DNA of 7,777 nucleotides, from positions 1 to 7,777 of the forward strand of contig JADHXT010000158.1 in NCBI GenBank assembly GCA_016782825.1, read 5' to 3'. Under the pieces are notes generated by a model that made no database searches, had not been told where the DNA came from, and saw only the letters and a program-made list of their open reading frames with translations. Numbering within the stretch: the first letter of the stretch is position 1; every line of letters begins with the position of its first letter. This DNA comes from Candidatus Brocadiia bacterium. Its GTDB lineage: Bacteria; Planctomycetota; PUPC01; DSUN01. This document shows positions 1 through 6,569 of this stretch, piece by piece. Position numbers and translations under genes: made by a program.

Positions 1-57
1 CTGGCCATGTGAACCGGCGTCTCGTCCCTCGTCTATCGAGCTATTCAGAAGAGCCTC

Positions 58-945
58 ATGCAGATCGAAACGGCCCCGTTCCGCGTCCGATACGCCGACA
101 CCGATGCCGAGGCCGTGGCCTACTACGGCAGCTACTTCTCGTGGTTCGAGATGGGGCTGATCCAGTTGCTTGAAGAGTTGGGCCTGTCGATGCCAGAGAT
201 GGACGCGCGGGGGTGTGTGGCCGTGGCGGCGGAGACGCTTGCCCGGTATCGCCGGCCGGCCCGCTACGACGAGCTGGTGTTCGTCCGCTCGCGCATCGCC
301 CAGGCGGCGGCCAAACGGGCGCGCATCGAGCACGAGGTGGTGCGGGTGGCCGATGGCCAGGTGCTGGCCACGGGCGCCGACGCCCGGGTGCTGGCCGGCC
401 TGCCCGACGACGGCCAGTGGGAGGGCGCCAGCGCGCTGCCATTGCCCGATGGCGTGCTCGCCGCGGCCGACGAGCGGGTGGAGCGCATCGAGCCACTCAG
501 CCGCCGCGCCGAGGGCATCCTTGGCCCTTTGCCGCCCGGCGCCCGCAGCCACACCGCCGAGTTCCGCGTGCGCTACGCCGAGACCGACGCCCAGGGCATC
601 GCCTACTACGGCAGCTACTACACGTGGTTCGAGGCCGGCCGCGGCGAACTGGGCCACGCCGTGGGCATGCCCTATGCCGAGTTGGAGCGCCACGGCTACG
701 TGCTGCCGGTGGCCGAGGCATTCTGCCGTTACTACACGCCGCTGCTCCCGTGCGAGCGATTCCATATCACCACGAGCGTGCCCGCCTTGGGGAAGGCGAA
801 GATCACCTTCGCCAACCACATCACCTCGCTCGACGGGCAGCGACAGGTGGCCGACGGCTACACCATCCACGCCTGCACCCGCCGCGACGGGCGGCCCCAA
901 GGCCTGCCGCTTGAGGTGGTGGAACACTACGGCCCCGCCGTCTGA
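58..945 (+). CDS. Tandem-domain hotdog (4HBT/YbgC-like) acyl-CoA thioesterase
   Basis: This 295-aa cytoplasmic protein consists of two hotdog thioesterase domains in one chain, at about residues 5-130 and 165-290, joined by a linker. Each opens with the 4HBT signature: VRYADTDAEAVAYYGSY in the first copy and VRYAETDAQGIAYYGSY in the second. The Asp that aligns with the catalytic Asp of 4-hydroxybenzoyl-CoA thioesterase is D16 in copy 1 and D177 in copy 2. Copy 1 has Ala19 where the family normally has Gly, while copy 2 keeps Gly180. Single-domain relatives are about 130-150 aa and oligomerise, so a fused pair may form a built-in dimer. Hydrolysis of a thioester, probably an acyl-CoA, is the family expectation; the substrate cannot be read from sequence. 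The ATG has a weak purine-rich stretch (AGAAGAG) 4 nt upstream. The stop lies 17 nt before the next gene, which suggests co-transcription. Confidence 0.9.
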   Translation: MQIETAPFRVRYADTDAEAVAYYGSYFSWFEMGLIQLLEELGLSMPEMDARGCVAVAAETLARYRRPARYDELVFVRSRIAQAAAKRARIEHEVVRVADGQVLATGADARVLAGLPDDGQWEGASALPLPDGVLAAADERVERIEPLSRRAEGILGPLPPGARSHTAEFRVRYAETDAQGIAYYGSYYTWFEAGRGELGHAVGMPYAELERHGYVLPVAEAFCRYYTPLLPCERFHITTSVPALGKAKITFANHITSLDGQRQVADGYTIHACTRRDGRPQGLPLEVVEHYGPAV

Positions 946-962
946 CACACGAGGACGCCCTG

Positions 963-3230
963 ATGCGCCATCCAGTGGATCGCGTCTCCTGTCCCATCCT
1001 TCTCATGCTTCTTCTTGCCGGAGGGCACGCCGCCGTGACGGCTCGCACCGCACGCGCCGGCCAGCCAGAGCTGGCCGTGGAGGACTTCTCGTTCGACGGC
1101 CCGCTCGGCTCACAGGGCACCCGCATCGAGCGGATCGGCAGCAACCACTTCAAGGTGACCCTCGGGCACGCCCCCAAGCACCCGGAGTGGTGCAACAAGC
1201 TTCAGTGCCACATCAAGCAACACACCAAGGGGAACGCCTTGCGCCTCGACGTGGTATTCCCCGGCGGAGGGGCGATGAGCCTCAACGAGTATTTCCACTC
1301 GTGCTCCTACGACCGCAAGACGTGGCACCCCGTGCATTGGCAGAAAGGGCGCAGCGTTTCCAAGACGGCCGACAGCCTGGTGTTCCCCGTCTTCGAGCAA
1401 GACACGGTGTGGGTGGGCCACCAGGTGCCGATGGCCTATGAGGACGTGGTGGCCATGGTCGCGCGGTGGCGCAAGAGCCCACACGTGACGGTGCACGTGC
1501 TGGGCAAATCGCTCGGCGGACGCGACATCCATCGCATCGAGATCACCGACGCCAAGAGCCCCTCTCCCCGCGGCACGCGGTGGGTGCACCACTTCGCCAA
1601 TCAGCATCCCGGCGAGCACAACAGCCAGTGGCGCATGGTCGGCATGATCGACTGGCTTCTGAGCACCCAGGGCGCCGACTGCCGGCGCCGCACGCTCTGC
1701 CACTTCGTCCTGATGATGAGCCCCGACGCCCCGTCGCACGGCTGGTATCGCGTCAATGCCCAGGGCGTGGACATGAACCGCTCCTACCGCGCCAAGGGCG
1801 CCAGCCGCACGGCACAGGCTCACGAGGCCTACATCGTGCAGAATGACCTCGAAGCGCTCATGGCCTCCCAAGCCCCGGTCACCAGCGTGTGGTCCATGCA
1901 CACCTGGGGCGGCAACGTGGACCCTCTCGTGACGCCCGGCCCGGAGATGGGAACCGCCCTCGGCCCGTGGACCGACCTGCGCGATGCCGTCGAGAAGCAC
2001 GACCCGCGGGACCTCATCCGCCCGATGCGCCTCCGGAAAAACCTCGGTCACACCACCCACTGGACCGACGGGCCGAACCGTCAGTTCGGCATCACCGCCG
2101 TCCTGTGCGAGGGCGCCGGCGCCATCGACACTCAGGAGGCCAACACCGAATCCGGCCGCGTGCTCATGCGAGGCATTGCCGACTACTACCGAGGAATCCG
2201 AAACGTGAAGCGCAACAGCCAGGTCTACCCCTACCTGTGCAAGCTCGGCGACGATGTCGCGCCCAAGCTCGCCTGGAACGCCGCTTCGCCCGAGGAGCAT
2301 CGCGCCTGGCGCACGAAGTTCAAGGCCAGGCTCAAGGCGTTGCTCGGCCAGCAGCCGGCGCCCGTGCCCCTCCAGGCACGGTGGTCCACCCAAGAGCGGC
2401 TGGAGACCGACCTGTTCCTGCGCCGCAAGGTCTACATCCAGTCCGAAGCCGACTACTGGGTGCCGGCCTACTACTTCCTGCCCAAGCGCCGCGCCGCCAA
2501 GACCCCCGCCATTGTCTGCCTCCACGGCCACAGCGGCATCGTGCCCTACATCCGCGAGGGCGACGCCAAACAGCGCGAGAAGTCGACGGCCCACGAGCTC
2601 GACTACGCCGTCCACCTCGCCGAGCAGGGCTACATCACGCTGGCCCTCGTGCAGCGCGGCTGGAACGAGACGAGCCACGACACCCCGCACAGTTGCCATC
2701 GACTCACCATGTCCGCCTTTCTCGTGGGCCGCACGGCCATCGGCATGCGCGTGTGGGACGCGATGCGGGCGCTGGATTTCCTGAAGACCCTCCCGGAGGT
2801 CGATGCGGCCCGCATCGGTGCGGCAGGCCTCTCGGGCGGCGGCACCACGACGCTGTTCTTCACGGCCATGGACGAGCGCGTGAGCCTGGCCATGTGTGCG
2901 GGCTACTACTGCACCTTCCGCGATTCGATCTACGACATCCATCACTGCATCTGCAACTGTGTGCCGCACATGATGGAGTGGGGCGAGATGAGCGACGTGG
3001 CCGCACTCATCGCCCCGAGGCCCTTCCTCGTCATCGCCGGCATCAAGGACAGCATCTTCCCCATCGCCGCCACCCGCCGAGCCTGCAAGACCCTCGCCCG
3101 CACCTACGACGTGTTGGGCGCGCCCGACCGGCTCGACCACGACTTCTTCGACGGCCCCCATTCCTGGAGCAACCGCAAGACGCTGCCTTTCCTCCGCAAG
3201 CACTGGGGGCCTCTCGACGCGGTCAAGTGA
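963..3230 (+). CDS. Exported fusion of M14 zinc carboxypeptidase and alpha/beta serine hydrolase
   Basis: This 755-aa protein starts with a Sec-type signal peptide: basic n-region, hydrophobic core ILLMLLLAGG, and a likely cut after ARTARA near residue 32. Residues about 35-150 resemble the beta-sandwich that precedes the catalytic domain in cytosolic-carboxypeptidase-type M14 enzymes. The M14 domain (about 155-410) has the zinc ligands H215 and E218 (HPGE) and H313 (SMHTWGG), the substrate-binding N272-R273 pair (GVDMNRSY) and the catalytic Glu as E383 (LCEGAGA). A second enzyme follows at about 435-755, an alpha/beta hydrolase resembling acetyl-xylan-esterase or dienelactone-hydrolase types. 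It has an oxyanion LHGHSG (H521-H523), nucleophile S624 in GLSGG, candidate acid D696 (GIKDS) and candidate His H733 (DGPHSW). Both active sites look complete. A peptidase plus esterase acting on one exported substrate is inferred; the substrate is unknown. GAGGA at 951-955 is a well-spaced ribosome binding site for this ATG. Confidence 0.9.
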   Translation: MRHPVDRVSCPILLMLLLAGGHAAVTARTARAGQPELAVEDFSFDGPLGSQGTRIERIGSNHFKVTLGHAPKHPEWCNKLQCHIKQHTKGNALRLDVVFPGGGAMSLNEYFHSCSYDRKTWHPVHWQKGRSVSKTADSLVFPVFEQDTVWVGHQVPMAYEDVVAMVARWRKSPHVTVHVLGKSLGGRDIHRIEITDAKSPSPRGTRWVHHFANQHPGEHNSQWRMVGMIDWLLSTQGADCRRRTLCHFVLMMSPDAPSHGWYRVNAQGVDMNRSYRAKGASRTAQAHEAYIVQNDLEALMASQAPVTSVWSMHTWGGNVDPLVTPGPEMGTALGPWTDLRDAVEKHDPRDLIRPMRLRKNLGHTTHWTDGPNRQFGITAVLCEGAGAIDTQEANTESGRVLMRGIADYYRGIRNVKRNSQVYPYLCKLGDDVAPKLAWNAASPEEHRAWRTKFKARLKALLGQQPAPVPLQARWSTQERLETDLFLRRKVYIQSEADYWVPAYYFLPKRRAAKTPAIVCLHGHSGIVPYIREGDAKQREKSTAHELDYAVHLAEQGYITLALVQRGWNETSHDTPHSCHRLTMSAFLVGRTAIGMRVWDAMRALDFLKTLPEVDAARIGAAGLSGGGTTTLFFTAMDERVSLAMCAGYYCTFRDSIYDIHHCICNCVPHMMEWGEMSDVAALIAPRPFLVIAGIKDSIFPIAATRRACKTLARTYDVLGAPDRLDHDFFDGPHSWSNRKTLPFLRKHWGPLDAVK

Positions 3231-3249
3231 CCTGTCGCGCTGCTTCCCC

Positions 3250-3278
3250 TTGCACGGTGGCAGGCCATCTGCTAAGAT
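3250..3278 (+). promoter_or_regulatory. Sigma70-like promoter for the purE operon
   Basis: A -35 box TTGCAC (3250-3255) and a -10 box TAAGAT (3273-3278) are separated by 17 nt. They lie in the gap between the hydrolase stop and purE. Transcription would start near 3285, inside a CGGGCCCG palindrome (3284-3291), and give a leader of about 40 nt. The call rests on hexamer match and spacing only. Confidence 0.6.
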
Positions 3279-3324
3279 TCCGCCGGGCCCGTTCCACCTC
3301 CGCTGAAGTGACGAAAGGAACCGC

Positions 3325-3830
3325 ATGGCCAAACCCAAGGTGGCCGTCCTCATGGGCAGCGACTCCGACCTCGACACGATGCAGCTCGCCATCGACCAGC
3401 TTGCCGACTTCGGCATCCCGGCCGACGTGCACGTGATGAGCGCCCACCGCTGCCCCGACGTGGTGGCCGACTACGCCGCACAGGCGGAGGCCAACGGCAT
3501 CGGCGTCATCATCGCCGGCGCCGGCAAGGCCGCCCACCTGGCCGGCGTCATCGCCGCCAAGACCACGCTGCCCGTTATCGGCGTGCCCATCGAAACCAAG
3601 CTGGCCGGCGGCCTCGATTCCCTGCTGTCCATGGTCCAGATGCCTCGCGGCATTCCCGTGGCCACCATGGGCACCGGCAAGAGCGGCGCCCTCAACGCCG
3701 CCATCCTCGCCGCCCAGATCCTGGCCCGCTCCGACCCGGCGCTCCGCCACAAGCTCGCCGCCCACAAGCAGCAGATGGCCGACGCCGTGGCCGCGAGGTC
3801 CGCCAGCCTGCGCGGAAGGCTGGGGCTCTC

Positions 3831-3834
<4 letters not shown>
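3325..3834 (+). CDS. purE: N5-carboxyaminoimidazole ribonucleotide mutase (PurE)
   Basis: PurE catalyses the conversion of N5-CAIR to 4-carboxy-AIR in cytoplasmic de novo purine synthesis. The 169-aa length is normal for class I PurE. Visible family motifs are GSDSDL (residues 11-16), SAHRCP (39-44, with the catalytic-site His41), AGAGKAAHLAG (64-74), and the C-terminal block MPRGIPVATMGTGKSGALNA. Compared with the E. coli form, the AIR-binding loop reads GKAAHLAG instead of GGAAHLPG, and Thr in SAHRTP is Cys; such changes are probably natural variation. AAAGGA at 3314-3319 lies 5 nt before the ATG and fixes the start. PurK, which makes N5-CAIR, is not in this window. The stop overlaps the GTG start of dtd (GTGA), so the two are translationally coupled. 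Confidence 0.96.
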
Positions 3835-4273
<439 letters not shown>

Positions 4274-4277
<4 letters not shown>

Positions 4278-4852
4278 AGGCAACGCCTGTGCTCCACATC
4301 CCCAACATCCTCTCCGTGTCGCGTGTGGTGGCCACGCCCATCGTGGCCGCGCTGGTGCTGGGCGGCGAGAGGGCTCGCGCGGCCGCGTGCGTGCTCGCGT
4401 GTCTCGTGGCGTTCACCGACCTCATCGACGGCCCCATCGCCCGCCGCATGGGCCTCGCCACCTATCTTGGCTCGATGATCGACATGACGTGCGACAAGGT
4501 GTACATGTGCACCCTGCTCATCGTGCTGGCCGTGGCCGGGCTGTCGCCCGTGTGGGCCGCGGCGATCATCGCGTCGCGCGAGGTGCTGGTGTTGTGGCTG
4601 CGCGTGGTGGCGTCGGAACACGGCCGCCAGCCGCCCATCGCCATGTGCGGACGGCTAAAGACCTTCATGGTCTACCTGCTCGTGCCGCTGGCGCTGGCCG
4701 GCGCGCCGTGGCAGGCCGTGTGGTTCCTGGCATTCGTCGCGTCGGCGTCGGCGCTCGGGTCGCTCATCGAGTATGTGGTCAAGCTGCGCGACCTGTTTGC
4801 CACCGCCTTCGTCGTGCCGCAGCAACCGAGCGAGAGCGAAGGAGGCAAGTGA
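4274..4852 (+). CDS. CDP-alcohol phosphatidyltransferase, possibly a PgsA-type phosphatidylglycerophosphate synthase
   Basis: This 192-aa inner-membrane enzyme transfers a phosphatidyl group from CDP-diacylglycerol to an alcohol acceptor. The complete family signature D-x2-DG-x2-AR-x8-G-x3-D-x3-D is present: D49, D52, G53, A56, R57, G66, D70 and D74, the metal- and CDP-binding residues. An N-terminal IPNILSVSR segment (residues 9-17) followed by hydrophobic helices fits PgsA-like proteins, with about six membrane segments in all. The common DPxADK stretch is IDMTCDK here, so the branch is somewhat divergent. The acceptor (glycerol-3-phosphate, inositol phosphate or another alcohol) cannot be decided from motifs. 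The start is GTG at 4274, overlapping the dtd stop by 4 nt (GTGA), which implies coupled translation. The C-terminal tail, rich in Glu and Ser, is probably cytosolic. Confidence 0.87.
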
Positions 4853-4905
4853 AAGGGCAGGGCACACCGCATTCCCCCTTCACTTTCACCTTCACTTCCA
4901 CCTTC
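4847..4905 (+). repeat. TTCACY hexamer repeat with inverted copy at the stop codon
   Basis: Four hexamers of the form TTCACY (the last one TCCACC) run from 4879 to 4902; read as a 12-bp unit, CCTTCACTTTCA is repeated 2.4 times from 4877. An inverted copy, AAGTGAA (4847-4853, containing the TGA stop of the upstream gene), pairs with TTCACTT (4879-4885), and GGG 4855-4857 with CCC 4876-4878. This could form a 10-bp stem with one bulged A. No T-tract follows, so it is not a classic terminator. Confidence 0.55.
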
Positions 4906-4917
4906 TGAGGACACTCC

Positions 4918-5967
4918 ATGCGCATCCCCACCATCGCCTGGGAAGGCGGCGTGGACGGCCACGCCACGCTCATCGACCAGACGCTCCTCCCCACCGAGTT
5001 CCGCCTCATCCAGATTCGCGACATCGAGGCCATGTGGGAGGCCATCAAGGTGCTCCGCGTGCGGGGCGCACCCGCCATCGGCATCGCCGCGGCCTTCGGC
5101 GCCCTGCTCGGCATCCAGCACTCCACGGCCGGCAGCTTCGAGGGCCTCCGCCGCGATCTCCAGGAGGCCACCGACTTCCTCGCCACGTCCCGTCCCACAG
5201 CGGTGAACCTCTTCTGGGCGCTCGACCGCCTGCGCCGCGTGGCCGACGACAACGCCGTGCTGCCGGTGCCCGAGCTCAAGCAGCTTCTGCTCGATGAAGC
5301 CCTCGGCATCTGCGAGGACGACAAGCAGATATGCCGTGCCATCGGCCGCCACGGCGCCGAGCTGGTGCCCGACGGCGCCGGCATCCTCACCCACTGCAAC
5401 GCCGGCGGCCTTGCCACCGCCGACTACGGCACCGCCCTCGCCGTCATCTTCACCGCCCACGAGCAGGAGAAGCGGGTCCACGTCTTCGCCGACGAAACGC
5501 GGCCCCTCCTCCAGGGCTCGCGCCTCACCGCCTGGGAGCTCATGCAGGCCGGCGTGCCCGTCACCGTCATCTGCGACAACATGGCCGCACAGGTCATGCG
5601 CGAGGGCAAGGTGCAGCTCGTCGTCGTCGGCGCCGACCGCATCGCAGCCAATGGCGACGCCGCCAACAAGATCGGCACCTACGGCGTGAGCATCCTCGCC
5701 AAGGCGCACGGCATCCCCTTCTACGTCGCCGCGCCCACGAGCACCTTCGACCTCACCCTCCCCAGCGGCGACGGCATCCCCATCGAGCAGCGCGACCCCG
5801 CCGAAGTAGCCGAGGGATTCGGACGCCGCACCGCGCCCGAGGGCGTGGACATCTACAACCCCGCCTTCGACGTCACCCCCGCCGCCCACATCGCCGGCAT
5901 CATCACCGAGCGCGGCGTCATCGCCCCCGTCGACGAGCAGCACGTTCGCGCCATGGTGGAAGCGTGA
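4918..5967 (+). CDS. mtnA: S-methyl-5-thioribose-1-phosphate isomerase (MtnA)
   Basis: MtnA isomerises methylthioribose-1-phosphate to methylthioribulose-1-phosphate in the cytoplasmic methionine salvage pathway. The 349-aa length is typical. Family motifs are RGAPAIG (from R49), RPTAVNLFWALDR, THCNAG with the catalytic Cys at residue 160, CDNMAA, and GADRIAANGDAANKIGTY with the catalytic Asp at residue 240. These two positions match the numbering of the Bacillus subtilis enzyme, which argues for an isomerase rather than for the related eIF2B-like regulators. The PFYVAAPTSTFD block near the C-terminus is also standard. GAGGA at 4907-4911 lies 6 nt before the ATG. The gene follows the phosphatidyltransferase by 65 nt and may be read from the same transcript. 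No mtnK, mtnP or mtnB-E gene is visible nearby, so the pathway must be encoded elsewhere or be partial. Confidence 0.96.
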   Translation: MRIPTIAWEGGVDGHATLIDQTLLPTEFRLIQIRDIEAMWEAIKVLRVRGAPAIGIAAAFGALLGIQHSTAGSFEGLRRDLQEATDFLATSRPTAVNLFWALDRLRRVADDNAVLPVPELKQLLLDEALGICEDDKQICRAIGRHGAELVPDGAGILTHCNAGGLATADYGTALAVIFTAHEQEKRVHVFADETRPLLQGSRLTAWELMQAGVPVTVICDNMAAQVMREGKVQLVVVGADRIAANGDAANKIGTYGVSILAKAHGIPFYVAAPTSTFDLTLPSGDGIPIEQRDPAEVAEGFGRRTAPEGVDIYNPAFDVTPAAHIAGIITERGVIAPVDEQHVRAMVEA

Positions 5968-5990
5968 CTCGTGACTCGTGACGCGTGATC
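5963..5990 (+). repeat. CGTGACT heptamer tandem repeat at the mtnA stop
   Basis: Four head-to-tail heptamers (CGTGACT, CGTGACT, CGTGACG, CGTGATC) begin inside the last codons of mtnA. The first copy supplies the mtnA TGA stop (5965-5967). Because the period is 7 and every copy contains TGA, stops at 5965, 5972, 5979 and 5986 cover all three forward frames. Confidence 0.8.
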
Positions 5991-6000
5991 AGATGCCGAT

Positions 6001-6076
6001 CTGTGCAGGCGGGGCGTCTTCCTGGGCTGCGTAGCCTTGGCGAAGCAGGCTGCCCCGCGTCTTCCCTTCTGCACAG
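6001..6076. repeat. Imperfect inverted repeat (bulged stem)
   Basis: Outer arms CTGTGCAG (6001-6008) and CTGCACAG (6069-6076) are perfect complements. They are directly continued on the left by GCGGGGC (6009-6015), which pairs with GCCCCGC (6052-6058); a 10-nt bulge (6059-6068) sits on the right. GCGTCTTCC occurs in both arms in the same orientation (from 6014 on the left and 6057 on the right). The interior contains a CTTGGCGAAG near-palindrome. No T-tract follows. This looks like a degenerate REP-type element or a structured RNA 3' end. Confidence 0.5.
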
Positions 6077-6092
6077 CGCCCATGCCCGTGCG

Positions 6093-6128
6093 TCCTATCC
6101 GTCCTACGGGTCCTATCGGTCCTACAGA
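6093..6128. repeat. 9-bp tandem repeat TCCTAYSSG, four copies
   Basis: Four consecutive 9-mers are visible: TCCTATCCG, TCCTACGGG, TCCTATCGG and TCCTACAGA. T and C alternate at position 6, and the last three bases vary. The + strand could be read as Ser-Tyr-X triplets, but no supported gene covers it, so a non-coding minisatellite is preferred. Confidence 0.8.
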
Positions 6129-6305
6129 TCGCGCTGGCGCCGCAGGATTCCCTCGGGCCTTCCTTCCCCATTCGGTTGGCATGAGCGCGTAAGCGCTGTT
6201 CTGGCAAGCACCTGTGTAGACCACCGGTCGCCCCATCAGTCGGTTTGGGAGCCGTTCCGTGGGTGCTGGCTTCCCGGAAATGATCAAGAAACAGCGCATT
6301 TATGC

Positions 6306-6335
6306 TTGACAGATCCGATACGCCGTGATTAAGAT
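6306..6335 (+). promoter_or_regulatory. Distal sigma70-like promoter upstream of the pseudopilin gene
   Basis: A perfect -35 box TTGACA (6306-6311) is followed after 18 nt by TAAGAT (6330-6335), the same -10 sequence as in the purE promoter candidate. A start near 6342 would give a leader of about 230-240 nt before the pseudopilin coding region. Confidence 0.55.
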
Positions 6336-6425
6336 GATAGTGCACGCAAGTTCGCGGCTGTTTGTGGATTTCCTGTGGCGCTGGGCGCGAGGGGACACCT
6401 TCGAGGAAGGGGGCGAGAGAGATTG

Positions 6426-6469
6426 AGCATGGTGTCTTGAGCCCCCGACTCAACGCGTTGCTCCATGCT
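6426..6469 (+). promoter_or_regulatory. Nested stem-loop in the pseudopilin leader
   Basis: AGCATGG (6426-6432) pairs with CCATGCT (6463-6469). Inside it TTGAG (6437-6441) pairs with CTCAA (6449-6453) around a C-rich 7-nt loop, next to the perfect palindrome CAACGCGTTG (6451-6460). The structure would bury the ATG at 6465, which weakens that codon as a translation start. A regulatory role is inferred only. Confidence 0.4.
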
Positions 6470-6485
6470 GATCGAGTTTGAACAC

Positions 6486-6513
6486 TTGCGCAGCTTTCGG
6501 GGACGACTACAAT
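6486..6513 (+). promoter_or_regulatory. Proximal sigma70-like promoter for the pseudopilin gene
   Basis: TTGCGC (6486-6491) and TACAAT (6508-6513) are separated by 16 nt. The predicted start near 6520 would leave a leader of 50-65 nt carrying a strong hairpin at 6528-6546 (GGCCG/CGGCC with an ATG triloop, extendable to 8 bp with one G-T pair). If this promoter is used, the upstream ATG at 6465 is not transcribed. Confidence 0.45.
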
Positions 6514-6569
6514 ACGGCAACAGAAGTGCTGGCCGATGCGGCCGGCTGATATCAGGTGGGGAATCCCGG

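Larger units (their letters stand above)
5968..6569. other. Long non-coding region between mtnA and the pseudopilin gene
   Basis: About 600 bp carry no credible gene. Open frames here have no family resemblance, no good ribosome binding sites and low-complexity translations. The left half (to about 6130) holds tandem and inverted repeats. The right half holds two promoter candidates and several stem-loops, described separately. From roughly 6180 on, base composition looks less GC-rich than in the flanking genes, by eye only. Confidence 0.7.

Noticed and set aside
1..12. Tail of an upstream gene (Leu-Ala-Met-stop)
   Set aside because: Four codons are too few to identify a gene or even to confirm the frame.
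3215..3237. Hairpin at the hydrolase stop (CGAC..GGTCA-AG-TGACC.GTCG) as a terminator
   Set aside because: The loop would be only 2 nt, the stem has an internal loop, and no T-tract follows. It is probably incidental.
1110..3416. 768-codon open frame on the minus strand
   Set aside because: It lies antisense to the M14-hydrolase gene and purE start. It has a Gly/Ala/Val/His/Asp-rich composition typical of a mirror frame in GC-rich DNA, and no recognisable motif.
1889..3436. 515-codon + frame overlapping the hydrolase domain
   Set aside because: It is an Arg/Pro/His-rich shadow frame running through the stop of one real gene into the next, with no motif.
4672..5943. 423-codon open frame on the minus strand
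   Set aside because: It is antisense to mtnA, with a low-complexity GGDD/AVG-rich translation and no family motif. mtnA has catalytic residues at the expected positions.
6247..6275. GGGAGCC/GGCTTCC stem as an intrinsic terminator after mtnA
   Set aside because: The stem is 7 bp with one G-T pair and a 15-nt loop, and no T-run follows on either strand.
5985..6332. 115-codon + frame with Ser-Tyr-X repeats
   Set aside because: It starts at a GTG within the heptamer repeat, without a ribosome binding site. The SY pattern comes from the 9-bp tandem repeat, and it ends inside the distal promoter region.
5989..6453. 154-codon minus-strand frame in the intergenic region
   Set aside because: It crosses all the repeats, shows no domain features and lacks an evident ribosome binding site.
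6465..6569. 35-residue N-terminal extension of the pseudopilin protein
   Set aside because: The ATG at 6465 is in a stem-loop and has no ribosome binding site. The extension would put about 47 residues ahead of the prepilin cleavage site, far more than usual.
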